Shown here: in pieces, positions 32,493 through 42,728 of the stretch
Layout of the letters: the number at the start of each line of letters is the position of its first letter
Numbering within the stretch: the stretch's first letter is position 1
Assembly: GCA_028714915.1 (NCBI GenBank)
Contig: JAQTLL010000003.1
Coordinates: 1-64,000 of the forward strand
Origin: Sulfuricurvum sp.
GTDB taxonomy: Bacteria > Campylobacterota > Campylobacteria > Campylobacterales > Sulfurimonadaceae
Length of the DNA: 64,000 nt
Direction: 5' to 3'
The notes under the pieces: model-generated
Database searches by the model: none
What the model saw: the letters and a program-made list of their open reading frames with translations, nothing else
What the model was told of the DNA's origin: nothing
Made by a program: the position numbers and the translations under genes

Positions 32493-35096
32493 ATGGCTTT
32501 TATGGACGAATACACAGCACACGTAGCACAGCGCACAGCGCAAGGAATCCCTCCTCTCCCCCTAACAAAAGAACAAGTAACTGATTTAGTAGAGCTTATC
32601 AAAGCAGAAAAATCAAAAAACTCTATCCTTATTGAAATGCTCGCCGAGCGTGTCAATCCGGGTGTTGATGATGGTGCACACGTAAAGGCGGCATTTTTAC
32701 ACCAAGTTGTTCAAGATCAAGTGAGTGCAATTTTGTCCGATTCAACGGATGAAAATGATCACAAAAAAGCAGCAATCAAAATCCTTGGCAAAATGGTTGG
32801 CGGATACAACGTTAAACCTCTTATTGATGCCCTCAGTATCGACGCATTGGCGCAAGATGCCGCCAATGAGCTTAAGCATACCTTGCTTGTTTACGATGCC
32901 TTTAACGATATTGTTGAGCTTGCAAAAACAAACAGCTATGCAAAAGAAGTATTGGTAAGCTGGGCAAATGCCGAGTGGTTTACGAGCAAAAAACCTCTTG
33001 ATGAAAAATTCAGTGTTGTTGTGTTCAAATTCCCAGGCGAAACCAATACGGATGACCTCTCTCCTGCAAGTGCAGCATTTACACGCTCGGACATCCCTCT
33101 TCACGCAACCACCATGCTTGCCGCAAAAATGCCGGAAGGTCTTGCCAAAATTGCTGAGCTTAAAAAACTCGGGATGCAAATTGCCTACGTGGGTGATGTT
33201 GTAGGAACCGGTTCAAGCCGTAAATCGGCTGCTAACTCTGTCCAATGGCACATGGGTGATGACATTCCTGGGATTCCCAACAAACGTACCGGCGGCGTTG
33301 TTATCGGTAGTATCATCGCACCTATCTTCTTTGCAACGTGTGAAGATTCAGGCGCACTTCCTATCGAAGCCAATGTTGAGCAAATGGAAACAGGCGATGT
33401 TCTTGACATTGATACCAAAGCAGGAACCATTACTAAAAACGGTTCTATGATTGCAAGCTTCAGCCTTCGCCCCAATACTATTGAAGACGAAGTACGTGCA
33501 GGCGGACGTATCCCTCTTATCATCGGTCGTGGATTAACGGCTAAAGCACGTACAGCTCTTGGACTAGAACCTGCAACATTCTTCGCTTTGCCTATCCAAC
33601 CTGCTGATACCGGCAAAGGGTATACTCTTGCACAAAAAATGGTCGGTAAGGCATGTGGTCTGGAAGGGGTACGCCCAGGTATGTACTGCGAGCCACACAC
33701 GTCTACTGTAGGAAGCCAAGATACAACCGGACCAATGACACGTGATGAGATCAAAGAGCTATCTGCTCTTGGTTTCTCTGCTGACTTTGTTCTTCAGTCT
33801 TTTTGTCATACAGCAGCTTATCCAAAACCTTCTGACGTGATTTTGCATGCAACATTACCTGCATTTATCTCTACACGCAGCGGTGTTGCGCTTCGTCCTG
33901 CTGATGGTGTTATCCACTCATGGCTTAACCGCATGGTTTTACCGGACACTGTAGGAACAGGTGGAGACAGCCATACGCGTTTCCCAATCGGTATTAGTTT
34001 TCCTGCTGGTTCTGGTCTTGTTGCATTCGCAGGTGTTACAGGGGCAATGCCTCTTGAGATGCCAGAGTCTGTTTTAGTACGTTTCAAAGGTGAAATGCAG
34101 CCGGGTATCACATTACGTGACCTTGTTAATGCAATACCTTATTATGCTATTAAACAAGGTCTTTTGACCGTTGAGAAAAAAGGTAAGAAAAATATCTTCA
34201 ACGGACGTGTTTTAGAGATCGAAGGTCTTCCAAACATGAAAGTTGAGCAAGCATTTGAATTAAGCGATGCATCTGCTGAGCGTTCAGCGGCTGCGTGTTC
34301 TGTTCACCTTAACAAAGAGCCTGTTATCGAATACCTAAAATCAAACATTGCGCTTATTGAAGCGATGATTGCCGATGGGTATGAAGATGCACGCACTCTA
34401 CAACGCCGTGCTGACAAAATGAAAGAGTGGTTAGCAGCACCATCATTGATGTCTGCGGACGCAGATGCAGAGTATGCAGCGATTATCGAAATTGATTTGA
34501 ACGACATCAAAGAGCCTATTTTGGCATGTCCGAATGATCCGGATAATGTTAAGTTGCTTAGTGACGTTGCAGGAACTGAAATCAATGAAGTATTCTTGGG
34601 AAGTTGTATGACCAACATCGGTCACTATCGTGCAGCGGGTGAAGTGATGCGCGGCGAAGGTAAAATTGCCGTTGAAAAATTCTGGATTGTACCGCCAACA
34701 CGTATGGATGAGCAACAGCTTATCAATGAAGGCTACTATGACGTCTATAATGCGATAGAAGCACAAACAGAAGTTCCTGGATGTTCACTGTGCATGGGTA
34801 ACCAAGCCAGCTCACGCGAAGGCTCGACGGTATTTTCAACCTCTACCCGTAACTTCGACAACCGTCTAGGACGTGGGACTCAAGTCTATCTCGGAAGTGC
34901 GGAACTAGCAAGCGTATGCGCGAAACTCGGACGTATCCCAACGGTAGCAGAATACATGAGTATCGTCCCTGCAAAATTAGCAGGAAAAGAGAGTGTTGTT
35001 TATAAATATCTCAATTTCAATGAGATTTCTAACTACAAACTTGAAGCACGTGATATTGCACAAGATAAATACGGCGTGACTATTAAGGCGGTATAA
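32493..35096 (+). CDS. acnB: Aconitate hydratase B
   Basis: 867 aa, full length for AcnB. The N-terminal HEAT-like domain (about 1-160) is followed by the swivel domain ([26 protein letters not shown]) and the catalytic domains. The [4Fe-4S] ligands are C705 (SCMTN), C764 and C767 (CSLCMG). It interconverts citrate and isocitrate; in autotrophic Campylobacterota it serves the reductive TCA cycle. Single-gene unit with its own -10 and GGAG RBS. Confidence 0.97.
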   Translation: MAFMDEYTAHVAQRTAQGIPPLPLTKEQVTDLVELIKAEKSKNSILIEMLAERVNPGVDDGAHVKAAFLHQVVQDQVSAILSDSTDENDHKKAAIKILGKMVGGYNVKPLIDALSIDALAQDAANELKHTLLVYDAFNDIVELAKTNSYAKEVLVSWANAEWFTSKKPLDEKFSVVVFKFPGETNTDDLSPASAAFTRSDIPLHATTMLAAKMPEGLAKIAELKKLGMQIAYVGDVVGTGSSRKSAANSVQWHMGDDIPGIPNKRTGGVVIGSIIAPIFFATCEDSGALPIEANVEQMETGDVLDIDTKAGTITKNGSMIASFSLRPNTIEDEVRAGGRIPLIIGRGLTAKARTALGLEPATFFALPIQPADTGKGYTLAQKMVGKACGLEGVRPGMYCEPHTSTVGSQDTTGPMTRDEIKELSALGFSADFVLQSFCHTAAYPKPSDVILHATLPAFISTRSGVALRPADGVIHSWLNRMVLPDTVGTGGDSHTRFPIGISFPAGSGLVAFAGVTGAMPLEMPESVLVRFKGEMQPGITLRDLVNAIPYYAIKQGLLTVEKKGKKNIFNGRVLEIEGLPNMKVEQAFELSDASAERSAAACSVHLNKEPVIEYLKSNIALIEAMIADGYEDARTLQRRADKMKEWLAAPSLMSADADAEYAAIIEIDLNDIKEPILACPNDPDNVKLLSDVAGTEINEVFLGSCMTNIGHYRAAGEVMRGEGKIAVEKFWIVPPTRMDEQQLINEGYYDVYNAIEAQTEVPGCSLCMGNQASSREGSTVFSTSTRNFDNRLGRGTQVYLGSAELASVCAKLGRIPTVAEYMSIVPAKLAGKESVVYKYLNFNEISNYKLEARDIAQDKYGVTIKAV

Positions 35097-35109
35097 TTTT
35101 TCTCCGCTT

Positions 35110-35234
35110 TTTCCCGTCATACCCAAAGGGCATAAGAACCTCTACGAGGTCCTCGGACTTGATCCGGGAATCCATCTTCAAAAAAACTTTCAAAACACCA
35201 GTAGCTGGATTCCCGCTTACGCGGGAATGACATA
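35110..35234. repeat. REP-like GGATTCCCG/CGGGAATGAC element
   Basis: The acnB-dbpA gap holds GTCATACCC, GGACTTGATCCGGGAATCCA and, about 80 bases later, CTGGATTCCCGC then GCGGGAATGACAT, which can fold with each other. The same ends recur near 44550 and 49396. Extragenic palindromes of this GGATTCC...GGAATGAC kind are known in many bacteria. Confidence 0.7.
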
Positions 35235-35243
35235 AGGCTATGC

Positions 35244-35249
35244 TATAAT
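35244..35249 (+). promoter_or_regulatory. -10 element of dbpA
   Basis: TATAAT within TGCTATAATTG, an extended -10 type sequence, 28 bases before the dbpA ATG and directly after the REP-like element. Confidence 0.5.
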
Positions 35250-35276
35250 TGCACATCTACATACCAAAGCAACATT

Positions 35277-36629
35277 ATGTCCTCTTTTACATCTTTACCT
35301 CTTCATACACCATTGCAGACTGCCCTAAAACGGTTAAATTTCAACACTATGACCCCTATCCAAACCCAATCACTCCCTGTGATTTTAAAAGGCTCTGATG
35401 TTGTCGCTCAAGCTTCTACGGGAAGCGGTAAAACATTGGCTTTTGCTTTGGGAATTTTACAAAATGTAAATCCAAAATATTTTGCTGCCCAAGCCCTTGT
35501 TTTATGCCCGACTCGTGAACTTGCTGAACAAGTAGCCAAAGTCATCCGCTCCTGTGCTTCTGAAATCGGGAATATCAAACTTCTTACACTGTGCGGCGGG
35601 GTTCCTATGAAAGCACAACGTCATTCTTTGACCCATGGAGCTCATATTATTGTCGGAACTCCGGGACGTGTTCTTAAACTTTTGAGTATGGAGGATCTTG
35701 ATCTAAAATCGTGTTCACTCAGTGTTTTAGATGAAGCCGATCAGATGGTAGATATGGGATTTATCGACGATATTGAAGCTATTTTTGGCTATTTACCAAC
35801 ACCAAAACAAACACTATTGTTTTCAGCAACCTATCCTGAATCCATTCAAGAACTTTCATCAAAACTGACTAAAAATCCCATTTTTATCAAAACACAAATC
35901 AGCGAAAAAGCTCCAGCTATTACCGAAATAGCCTACATTGTAAACGACAAGGCTTCTGCATTAAATACTGTTCTTCGTCATCACTCTATTACCAATGCTA
36001 TTATTTTTTGCAATACCAAAGTAGTAGCAGCCGAATTATGCGAAACGCTTAATTATGCAGGTATACACGCCTTGACCTTGCATGGAGATATGGAACAATT
36101 TGATCGTAATGAGGCAATCATTCAGTTTCGAAACGGAAGCGCACCCTTCCTCGTAGCCACCGATGTTGCCGGTCGTGGTATCGATATTGAAGGACTGGAT
36201 GCTATTATCAACTACGATGTTCCACAGCAACTTGATCGCTACATCCACCGAATCGGACGTACAGGACGTGCAGGAATGGATGGAACAGCTATCACCCTTG
36301 TGAGCTCTCATCAAATCGATTCGTTTCGCGCACTTGATCGTAACATAGCGCTGCAAGACCTTCCATCAAACCGAAATAATCATGACATATCGACGCTGAT
36401 GCAAACAATTTGTATTGATGCAGGGAAAAAAGAAAAGCTGCGTGCCGGAGATATTGTTGGAGCTTTAATTCATGAGGGTGGGCTTACAAAAGAGCAGATT
36501 GGCAAGATCGATCAACTCGATCATTTAAGCTATGTAGCAATAGATCGTCACATCGCTATCACAACCCATAAAAAACTCCAAAAACGCCCTATAAAAGGGA
36601 AAGTTTTCAGGATATGGTTGCTAGACTAA
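35277..36629 (+). CDS. dbpA: DEAD-box RNA helicase DbpA
   Basis: 450 aa. Motifs in order: Q motif (MTPIQTQSLP), I (ASTGSGKT), Ia (PTRELAEQ), II (VLDEADQM), III (FSAT), V (ATDVAGRGID) and VI (HRIGRTGRAG). The last 70 residues (AGDIVGALIHEGGLTKEQIG, KGKVFRIWLLD) form the DbpA RNA-binding domain, which in E. coli recognises hairpin 92 of 23S rRNA for 50S assembly. Stand-alone gene. Confidence 0.92.
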   Translation: MSSFTSLPLHTPLQTALKRLNFNTMTPIQTQSLPVILKGSDVVAQASTGSGKTLAFALGILQNVNPKYFAAQALVLCPTRELAEQVAKVIRSCASEIGNIKLLTLCGGVPMKAQRHSLTHGAHIIVGTPGRVLKLLSMEDLDLKSCSLSVLDEADQMVDMGFIDDIEAIFGYLPTPKQTLLFSATYPESIQELSSKLTKNPIFIKTQISEKAPAITEIAYIVNDKASALNTVLRHHSITNAIIFCNTKVVAAELCETLNYAGIHALTLHGDMEQFDRNEAIIQFRNGSAPFLVATDVAGRGIDIEGLDAIINYDVPQQLDRYIHRIGRTGRAGMDGTAITLVSSHQIDSFRALDRNIALQDLPSNRNNHDISTLMQTICIDAGKKEKLRAGDIVGALIHEGGLTKEQIGKIDQLDHLSYVAIDRHIAITTHKKLQKRPIKGKVFRIWLLD

Positions 36630-36660
36630 TACAAACGTTTGACAATAGGATAGACTTAAA

Positions 36661-37149
36661 ATGGCAAAGAGCGAATTAACGTTTGGAGAAGAAGAATTTA
36701 TTGTCTCCAAAACCGATTTAAACGGAAAAATTACGTATGGGAATGCTCTTTTCATACAAATGTCAGGATACAGCGAGCTAGAGCTTATCGATCAGCCACA
36801 CAATATCCTCAGACACCCAGATATGCCAGCTGTTGTCTTTAAACTTCTTTGGAATCAAATTCGGTCAGGAAAAGAGATTTTTGCATACGTTAAAAATAAA
36901 ACAAAAAACGGTGATTTTTATTGGGTTTTTGCACACATAACTCCTTCGTTTGACAGCAATCGAAAAATAACCAATTACCACTCTGTCAGACGTAAACCCT
37001 CAACAAAAGCATTGGAAGTCATTAAACCGCTCTATACCTCACTGCTTCAAAAAGAAAAAAATTTAGGCGTGGCTGCCACAGAAGAGATACTTAACCAATT
37101 ATTAAAAGACAAAGGTGTCTCATATGATGAATTTATCCTCTCTCTCTAA
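36661..37149 (+). CDS. PAS-domain energy-taxis sensor (CetB/Aer-like)
   Basis: 162 aa, one PAS domain of the Aer type ([53 protein letters not shown]), which binds FAD in Aer and CetB. It has no signalling domain of its own. The next gene encodes a membrane MCP without a periplasmic domain and overlaps it by about 26 bases, as in the split CetA/CetB receptor of Campylobacter. Likely senses redox state and signals through its MCP partner. Confidence 0.85.
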   Translation: MAKSELTFGEEEFIVSKTDLNGKITYGNALFIQMSGYSELELIDQPHNILRHPDMPAVVFKLLWNQIRSGKEIFAYVKNKTKNGDFYWVFAHITPSFDSNRKITNYHSVRRKPSTKALEVIKPLYTSLLQKEKNLGVAATEEILNQLLKDKGVSYDEFILSL

Positions 37150-38569
37150 AGTTCAATACGCCAATATAGCGTCGATTGCCCTTTTTGTTATCGCACTAAT
37201 TATTGAAATACTCCTAGATGGCTGGAGCTGGATACGACTTCTTAACTTGGCCAATTTTGCCCTCGCATGGTTTGTTTTTATCAATATTCGAAAAACCCAA
37301 AAAACTATCAGCGAAGTAGCTTCCGTTATTAAAGGAGCTGAAAAAGGATATCTTGAAAATCGTATCACGCACATCAAAGATCATGGTGAACTTAATGATT
37401 TATGCTGGAATACCAATAATATGCTCGATCAAACAGAAGTATTTATCCGAGAAATTCGTGCAAGTATTGATGCAGCAAGTCGTGATGAATACCACCGAAT
37501 TATCCTCACAAGAGGATTAAATGGTGAATTTAAAGAAGCAAGTGTATACGTTAACAAAGCAATTACATCTATGTATTCAACCTATATGCATATCCAAAAA
37601 TCACTACTTAGTGGTGAACTTGGAAAATTAGGTACGGGTGTCAGTGGCGGGCTTGAAGTGATTCAAGGAGATTTGCAAAAAACAATTTTACGCCTTGGTG
37701 CCATTACAAAAATGTCCCAGTCAACCTCACAAAGCTCTTCAGAGACAGTAAATCAGCTTGAAACTATCATCAATAAACTTAATCGCCTCATTGAGCTTGT
37801 ACAAGTCTCGGCAGATTCTATCCAATCACTTAATGAAAAAACAAGTGAAATCAGCTCTGTCGTCAATTTGATCAAAGATATTGCAGATCAAACCAACCTT
37901 CTTGCGCTCAATGCCGCAATTGAAGCAGCAAGAGCAGGTGAGCACGGTCGTGGATTTGCAGTTGTTGCCGATGAAGTGCGTAAACTTGCTGAACGTACGC
38001 AAAAAGCAACAGGAGAAATCGCTATTGCCGTACAAACACTCCAGCAAGACACTACTGAGATTCATTCAAATTCTGAAACTATGAGTGATATTGCCAACAA
38101 TTCAAGTCAATCAATAGAAGCATTTCGTCATACGCTCCATGCCTTCAATAACGATGCTCTCTCAACCGCACAGCAAGCAACGAGCATAGAGAATACGACC
38201 TTTATAACCTTGGCAAAAATTGATCATATTATGTTTAAATCCAATACCTACATAGGTATTGTTAATGGTCAAAAAGGAAGTTGGAAACCAGGAGATCAAC
38301 ACACCTGCCGTCTGGGAAAATGGTATGATAGTGGTATGGGCAAAGAGCGCTTCTCACATCTTCCAAGCTTCAAAGCAATTGCAGCACCGCATGCAATCGT
38401 ACATACTTGCGCACGTGATAATTTCAAATTTATTGAAGAAGGTGATCATACTGTAGAAAATAAAAAAGCAATTATTGAAAACTTTACCTCTATCGAAAAA
38501 GCAAGTCAACAACTCTTTATTTTTATGGATGAACTTATTCAAGAATCTGAGAGAGAAACAGTTCGTTGA
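37124..38569 (+). CDS. Methyl-accepting chemotaxis protein with CZB domain (CetA-like)
   Basis: About 481 aa. Two adjacent N-terminal spans (residues about 8-50, [20 protein letters not shown]) without a periplasmic loop, a HAMP-like segment, then the MCP signalling hairpin ([37 protein letters not shown]). The C-terminus is a CZB zinc-binding domain ([18 protein letters not shown]). ATG 37124 has AAAGG at RBS distance; a GTG at 37115 is less likely. Works with the upstream PAS protein in energy taxis; CZB may add zinc or oxidant sensing. Confidence 0.88.
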   Translation: MMNLSSLSKVQYANIASIALFVIALIIEILLDGWSWIRLLNLANFALAWFVFINIRKTQKTISEVASVIKGAEKGYLENRITHIKDHGELNDLCWNTNNMLDQTEVFIREIRASIDAASRDEYHRIILTRGLNGEFKEASVYVNKAITSMYSTYMHIQKSLLSGELGKLGTGVSGGLEVIQGDLQKTILRLGAITKMSQSTSQSSSETVNQLETIINKLNRLIELVQVSADSIQSLNEKTSEISSVVNLIKDIADQTNLLALNAAIEAARAGEHGRGFAVVADEVRKLAERTQKATGEIAIAVQTLQQDTTEIHSNSETMSDIANNSSQSIEAFRHTLHAFNNDALSTAQQATSIENTTFITLAKIDHIMFKSNTYIGIVNGQKGSWKPGDQHTCRLGKWYDSGMGKERFSHLPSFKAIAAPHAIVHTCARDNFKFIEEGDHTVENKKAIIENFTSIEKASQQLFIFMDELIQESERETVR

Positions 38570-38572
38570 ATA

Positions 38573-39802
38573 TTATTTAAAATACCCTTGTAAAATTTGC
38601 TTCCCAAGTTCCACGCCGGGTTGGTCATAGGTATTTATCTCCAACAGTACCCCCGCAGCAGAGGTAAGAAGTTCATAATACATGATCATCTCTCCAACTG
38701 AAGACTCATCAATACATGCCCAAGTAATCTCATCAACACTCACACCGCTTTGAAGTACACTTTGCATTGTTGCTTGGCATTGGGCATTGATAAGTGTATT
38801 AAATGACTCACCATTTACAAAATCAGATTTTTCCAAAAAAGGCAATGATAAGGATGGGATCATAAGCTCATCACGCGAGTGTTCAATATTCATAAAGGTG
38901 ACTGTTTTATTGAGCGGTCCTTCAATAATAAGCTGTAAAAAAGAGTGTTGATCCACGGACCCAATCAATGAGATGGGTGTTAATCCAACACGTTCACCCC
39001 GCGCATTACGCTTACCAAGCGATTCTCCCCATAATTGTACAACCCATTTTCCAAACTCTTCAAAGGTATCTGAATAGGAAAAAAGTACATTAACAGGAAA
39101 TTTTGATGCGTTGGCAACACAAAATGCTGCTTTTTGAAGAAGATGCTCTTCTTTTCTAGCCCAAAATTTCTCACCAAAATTTTTTGCTCCATCTAAAACA
39201 CCCTCGACATTAAATCCTGCCAAGACAAGAGGAACAACACCAACCGCACTCAGTACCGAAAAGCGGCCTCCAACATTAGAAGGGATAACAAAACGTTTTA
39301 AGCGATAATGATCTGCAAATTGACTAAGGACTGATTCCTCATCACTTATCACAACGATCTGCTTGGAATCTTGTAAATCAATCTCAAATTTTGCAATCAG
39401 ATATTTAAAAATCGACAACGTTTCAACCGTTCCGCCCGATTTTGATATAACAACAAAAAGTGTTTTAGCAAATTCAATACGGGAAGATTCATGTGCAATA
39501 CTAATGGGATCAGAATTTTCAAAATAAACTATTTTTTTAGCATGAGGGGTTGAAGCTTGAAGAAGACGGTCAATTGCTTTTATCCCCAACGATGAGCCAC
39601 CGATACCCACAACCGCAATGGTGTCAAAAAAGACGGTACTGTTTAGAAGTGACATTTTTACGTCAGCACAAAGGGTTGACGATAAACTTGGAAGATCGTA
39701 ATACCCTATCGTCCCATGCTCATACTTAAGGGCTTCATAGGCTTTTTCCAGAGTAAAAGGGTCAAGATTTTTTATCTCAAAATACCCTTTAAAACTGGGC
39801 AT
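38573..39802 (-). CDS. pgi: Glucose-6-phosphate isomerase
   Basis: 409 aa, the shorter bacterial form. The two SIS folds are visible (VVGIGGSSLGIKAI, VISKSGGTVETL), as is VGGRFSVLSAVG, typical of PGI, and the QLWGESLGKRNARG active-site region with Glu. It interconverts glucose-6-phosphate and fructose-6-phosphate. It follows gap with a one-base gap, so gap-pgi form a gluconeogenic operon. Downstream it converges on the MCP gene. Confidence 0.93.
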   Translation of the reverse strand: MPSFKGYFEIKNLDPFTLEKAYEALKYEHGTIGYYDLPSLSSTLCADVKMSLLNSTVFFDTIAVVGIGGSSLGIKAIDRLLQASTPHAKKIVYFENSDPISIAHESSRIEFAKTLFVVISKSGGTVETLSIFKYLIAKFEIDLQDSKQIVVISDEESVLSQFADHYRLKRFVIPSNVGGRFSVLSAVGVVPLVLAGFNVEGVLDGAKNFGEKFWARKEEHLLQKAAFCVANASKFPVNVLFSYSDTFEEFGKWVVQLWGESLGKRNARGERVGLTPISLIGSVDQHSFLQLIIEGPLNKTVTFMNIEHSRDELMIPSLSLPFLEKSDFVNGESFNTLINAQCQATMQSVLQSGVSVDEITWACIDESSVGEMIMYYELLTSAAGVLLEINTYDQPGVELGKQILQGYFK

Positions 39803-39803
39803 A

Positions 39804-40799
39804 CTAGTAATTCCCGACTAAAACCGTCATATCTACTAGCCGACTGCTGTAACCCCACTCATTGTCATACCACGCCAATACCTTAATTGTATTCCCGTTA
39901 ACAACACTGGTCATATCAGGAACGTAGGTTGCACTGTATGTAGAGCCGATAAAATCACAAGAGACACGCTTGTCATTATCCACTTCAATCCACCCTTTGA
40001 ATGCACCATTACTGGCAGCATCAAATGCAGCATGAATCTCTTCTTTAGTCACACTTTTAGATAAATTTGCCGTTAAATCGACCACAGAGACATCCGGAGT
40101 CGGAACTCGCATCGCATAACCGTTTAGTTTTCCCATTAAATGAGGCATAACTTTACCGATCGCTTTTGCTGCACCTGTAGAGGTAGGAATCATATTAAGA
40201 GCAGCTGCCCGAGCGCGACGAGGGTCTTTTGCGTGCTTAACGTCCAAAATATTTTGATCATTAGTATATGAATGAATCGTTGTCATAAGGGCATTTTCAA
40301 TCCCAAACGCATCGTCAAGCACTTTACAAATAGGTCCCAAACAGTTGGTAGTACAGCTCGCATTTGAAATAATTGCTTCACCCTTATACTCACTGGAATT
40401 TACACCAATAACATACATAGGGGTATCATCTTTTGCCGGTGCAGATATGACTACTTTCCGTACGCCGTTTTTAAGATGTTTTTGACAACTTTCTTGATCT
40501 AAAAAGACACCTGTACACTCGATCACAACTTCAGCCCCTGTACTTCCAAAGTCAACCTTGTCAGCATCACGCTCACGAAACATACGTACATTTTTTCCGC
40601 CGATAGAAATTGTATTCTCATCAATAACTTTGGCATCAATTCCACGATGAACACTGTCAAATTTCAATAAATATTCAAGCATTTCCGGTTTTGAGGTGGT
40701 ATTAAGTGCTACCAATTCAATATCATCACGCTCTGCGATAATTTTAGCTACAATAATTCCAATTCGCCCAGTTCCGTTGATTGCTACTTTAAGTGCCAT
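39804..40799 (-). CDS. gap: Glyceraldehyde-3-phosphate dehydrogenase
   Basis: 331 aa. N-terminal NAD-binding INGTGRIGIIVAKII, catalytic SNASCTTNCLGP with the nucleophilic Cys near residue 148, and WYDNEWGYSSRLVDM at the C-terminus. Catalyses the reversible oxidation of glyceraldehyde-3-phosphate in glycolysis and gluconeogenesis. AGGAG precedes the ATG. First gene of the gap-pgi operon. Confidence 0.97.
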   Translation of the reverse strand: MALKVAINGTGRIGIIVAKIIAERDDIELVALNTTSKPEMLEYLLKFDSVHRGIDAKVIDENTISIGGKNVRMFRERDADKVDFGSTGAEVVIECTGVFLDQESCQKHLKNGVRKVVISAPAKDDTPMYVIGVNSSEYKGEAIISNASCTTNCLGPICKVLDDAFGIENALMTTIHSYTNDQNILDVKHAKDPRRARAAALNMIPTSTGAAKAIGKVMPHLMGKLNGYAMRVPTPDVSVVDLTANLSKSVTKEEIHAAFDAASNGAFKGWIEVDNDKRVSCDFIGSTYSATYVPDMTSVVNGNTIKVLAWYDNEWGYSSRLVDMTVLVGNY

Positions 40800-40904
40800 G
40801 AAGTCTCCTGAAAAATTTCAATAAATATTAACTATTTTAACAAAAAGTGGCTAAAAACGGGATAAGAAAAGAAGAATGCCTCAGAAAAAGAGGTATAAAT
40901 AGTA

Positions 40905-41417
40905 TTAATAACTGTACGTAACCGTAACAGGAATTTGTTTAAGAGGCGCATCACTTTGAATACGAATCTCTTTACCTTTGAATTTGGCAACATTCGTATA
41001 ACCATCAATCACTTGACGTGATTTGGTTGTATAGACAGTTTCACATTTACGCACTACTTGATACGAAGTGTTTTGAGGAGTATTGTATTTGCTTCCTACA
41101 TTTTGACCCGCTAATACGCCCAATACAGCACCTCCGATAGTAGCAGCCGTTTTACCTTTCCCGCCACCAACTTGATGACCTAAAACACCTCCAAGAGCAC
41201 CGCCGGCAACCGCTCCAACAACATCCGCATTGCCTGTACCGCCATTAGAGATTGCTTCTCTAACATCATAACACTGCTCTGTTGGGACATCTTCATTAAT
41301 TGTGGAATAAGCAGGGATGGAGCTATTTACTTTTACATATTCAGTCATTGTAAAACTCTCAGCAGATAATGCAGTTGTTACCAATGTCATTGCCAAGATT
41401 AAGGTATTTTTTTTCAT
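40905..41417 (-). CDS. Glycine-zipper 2TM outer-membrane-associated protein
   Basis: 170 aa. A signal peptide (KKNTLILAMTLVTTALSA) precedes a mature part with a glycine-zipper double span (GGALGGVLGHQVGGGKGKT, IGGAVLGVLAGQNVG) as in the Rick_17kDa/SlyB family, and a C-terminal beta domain. There is no lipobox Cys at the cleavage site. Probably inserts in or associates with the outer membrane; specific role unknown. Single-gene unit. Confidence 0.8.
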   Translation of the reverse strand: MKKNTLILAMTLVTTALSAESFTMTEYVKVNSSIPAYSTINEDVPTEQCYDVREAISNGGTGNADVVGAVAGGALGGVLGHQVGGGKGKTAATIGGAVLGVLAGQNVGSKYNTPQNTSYQVVRKCETVYTTKSRQVIDGYTNVAKFKGKEIRIQSDAPLKQIPVTVTYSY

Positions 41418-41487
41418 TTTATGTTTCCCTGTTTTTAGTATATATATTTGACATTATAAGAGGGAATCGTTAATCGATTGTGAATAT

Positions 41488-42108
41488 TCAGACTTTAGGA
41501 TAAAGGAGATTATTGATTCTTTCATAAATATCTAATATCTCACCCTTTTTTTCAAAAAAACTGTTTTTATTCGCGATGAGATGGGTTGTTGATTCCATAA
41601 TAGTCTCAACGACTTCAAGACCGTTTTGCTTCATGGTACTGCCCGTTTCAACCACATCGACAATCATATCGGCAAGCCCCACAAGAGGTGCAAGCTCGAT
41701 AGAACCGTATAGTTTAATAATATCCGCAGCCACAGCCCGTTCCGCAAAATAACGCTTGGTGATATTCACCATTTTCGTCGCCACTTTGATTTCACTTTTC
41801 GTAAAATCAGGTTTTTCGCCCGCACGCATACCTATCGCAACACGGCATTTCCCTTTTTGCAAATCAAGCAGACGAATAACATCCAATCCCTGCTCTTCAA
41901 GCGTATCAAGTCCCACGACCCCTATGTCAGCCGCTTGGTGATAGACATATGTGGCAACGTCTTGATTACGAACGAGCAAAAATTTAAAATGTTCCGTTTG
42001 TAAAATCAGCTTTCGGTCATCAAACTTAAAACTGCTTCCGAAAATTGTCTCAAAAATTTCGAGAGTATCCTCTGCGATTCGTCCTTTTGGTAATGCAACA
42101 CTTAACAT
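41488..42108 (-). CDS. hisG: ATP phosphoribosyltransferase, short form
   Basis: 206 aa, the HisG-S form without the C-terminal regulatory domain; it needs HisZ, encoded elsewhere. LSVALPKGRIAEDTLEIF is the conserved start; DIGVVGLDTLEE and VDVVETGSTMKQNGL (PRPP-binding) follow. First step of histidine synthesis. It overlaps the end of coaX by 7 bases. Confidence 0.95.
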   Translation of the reverse strand: MLSVALPKGRIAEDTLEIFETIFGSSFKFDDRKLILQTEHFKFLLVRNQDVATYVYHQAADIGVVGLDTLEEQGLDVIRLLDLQKGKCRVAIGMRAGEKPDFTKSEIKVATKMVNITKRYFAERAVAADIIKLYGSIELAPLVGLADMIVDVVETGSTMKQNGLEVVETIMESTTHLIANKNSFFEKKGEILDIYERINNLLYPKV

Positions 42109-42728
42109 TTAGAACCTTTATCTATGAGCTTTTTCATCCCTTTGAAAATCAAGGTCTCATCCACAATAACCTCCTCCAAAAATGAAGATAAGAGATGTGC
42201 ATCGCCTCCCGTTACGTAAATAGGATTTCCATAACTCTTGATCGACTGAATCAAAGGAGCTAGAAAACCTACCGTAATGGCATCAGGGGTATTTTTCGCC
42301 ATTATAGTCAAATCAACCTCAAAGTTAAATGACAGTGCGAGTGCCGGCGACAATCTGGCGTATGCTTCTTGCGCTGCTCGAAGCCCAAGAGAGATAAATC
42401 CACCCTGATACACACCATCACGCATCACATCAACCGTAATCGCACTTCCAGCATCCACAATCACCCCATCATCAATCGCTTCACATACCATAATCCGATC
42501 AATCCCCATCGTCAGATAGTATTTATCCCAGTCGATGAGAGTTACAATATTGTGCCAGTTTGGTAAAGATTGAAGTCTTTCCGACAAAGCGTGATTAACA
42601 CTGACATACCATACGTCTCCAGCCAGCAATTCAGGTTTAAATTCCGAAAGTATCATTTTTTGGCATACGCCATTCTCATAAATATCCGCCGTTGTATTGC
42701 CTATGTCACATAATATTATTTTTTTCAT
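42102..42728 (-). CDS. coaX: Type III pantothenate kinase
   Basis: 208 aa. The ASKHA phosphate-1 motif ILCDIGNTTADIYENG, the VDAGSAITVDVM segment and GGFISLGLRAAQEA are diagnostic of CoaX. It phosphorylates pantothenate in CoA synthesis and needs a monovalent cation. GGGAG lies before the ATG, which overlaps the stop of the upstream ORF6N gene (ATGA). Slightly shorter than average, as in other members of this phylum. Confidence 0.93.
   Translation of the reverse strand: MKKIILCDIGNTTADIYENGVCQKMILSEFKPELLAGDVWYVSVNHALSERLQSLPNWHNIVTLIDWDKYYLTMGIDRIMVCEAIDDGVIVDAGSAITVDVMRDGVYQGGFISLGLRAAQEAYARLSPALALSFNFEVDLTIMAKNTPDAITVGFLAPLIQSIKSYGNPIYVTGGDAHLLSSFLEEVIVDETLIFKGMKKLIDKGSKC

Noticed and set aside
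32742..34766. Several antisense frames of 97-189 aa within acnB
   Set aside because: Shadows of the strongly codon-biased acnB frame; low-complexity translations without motifs.
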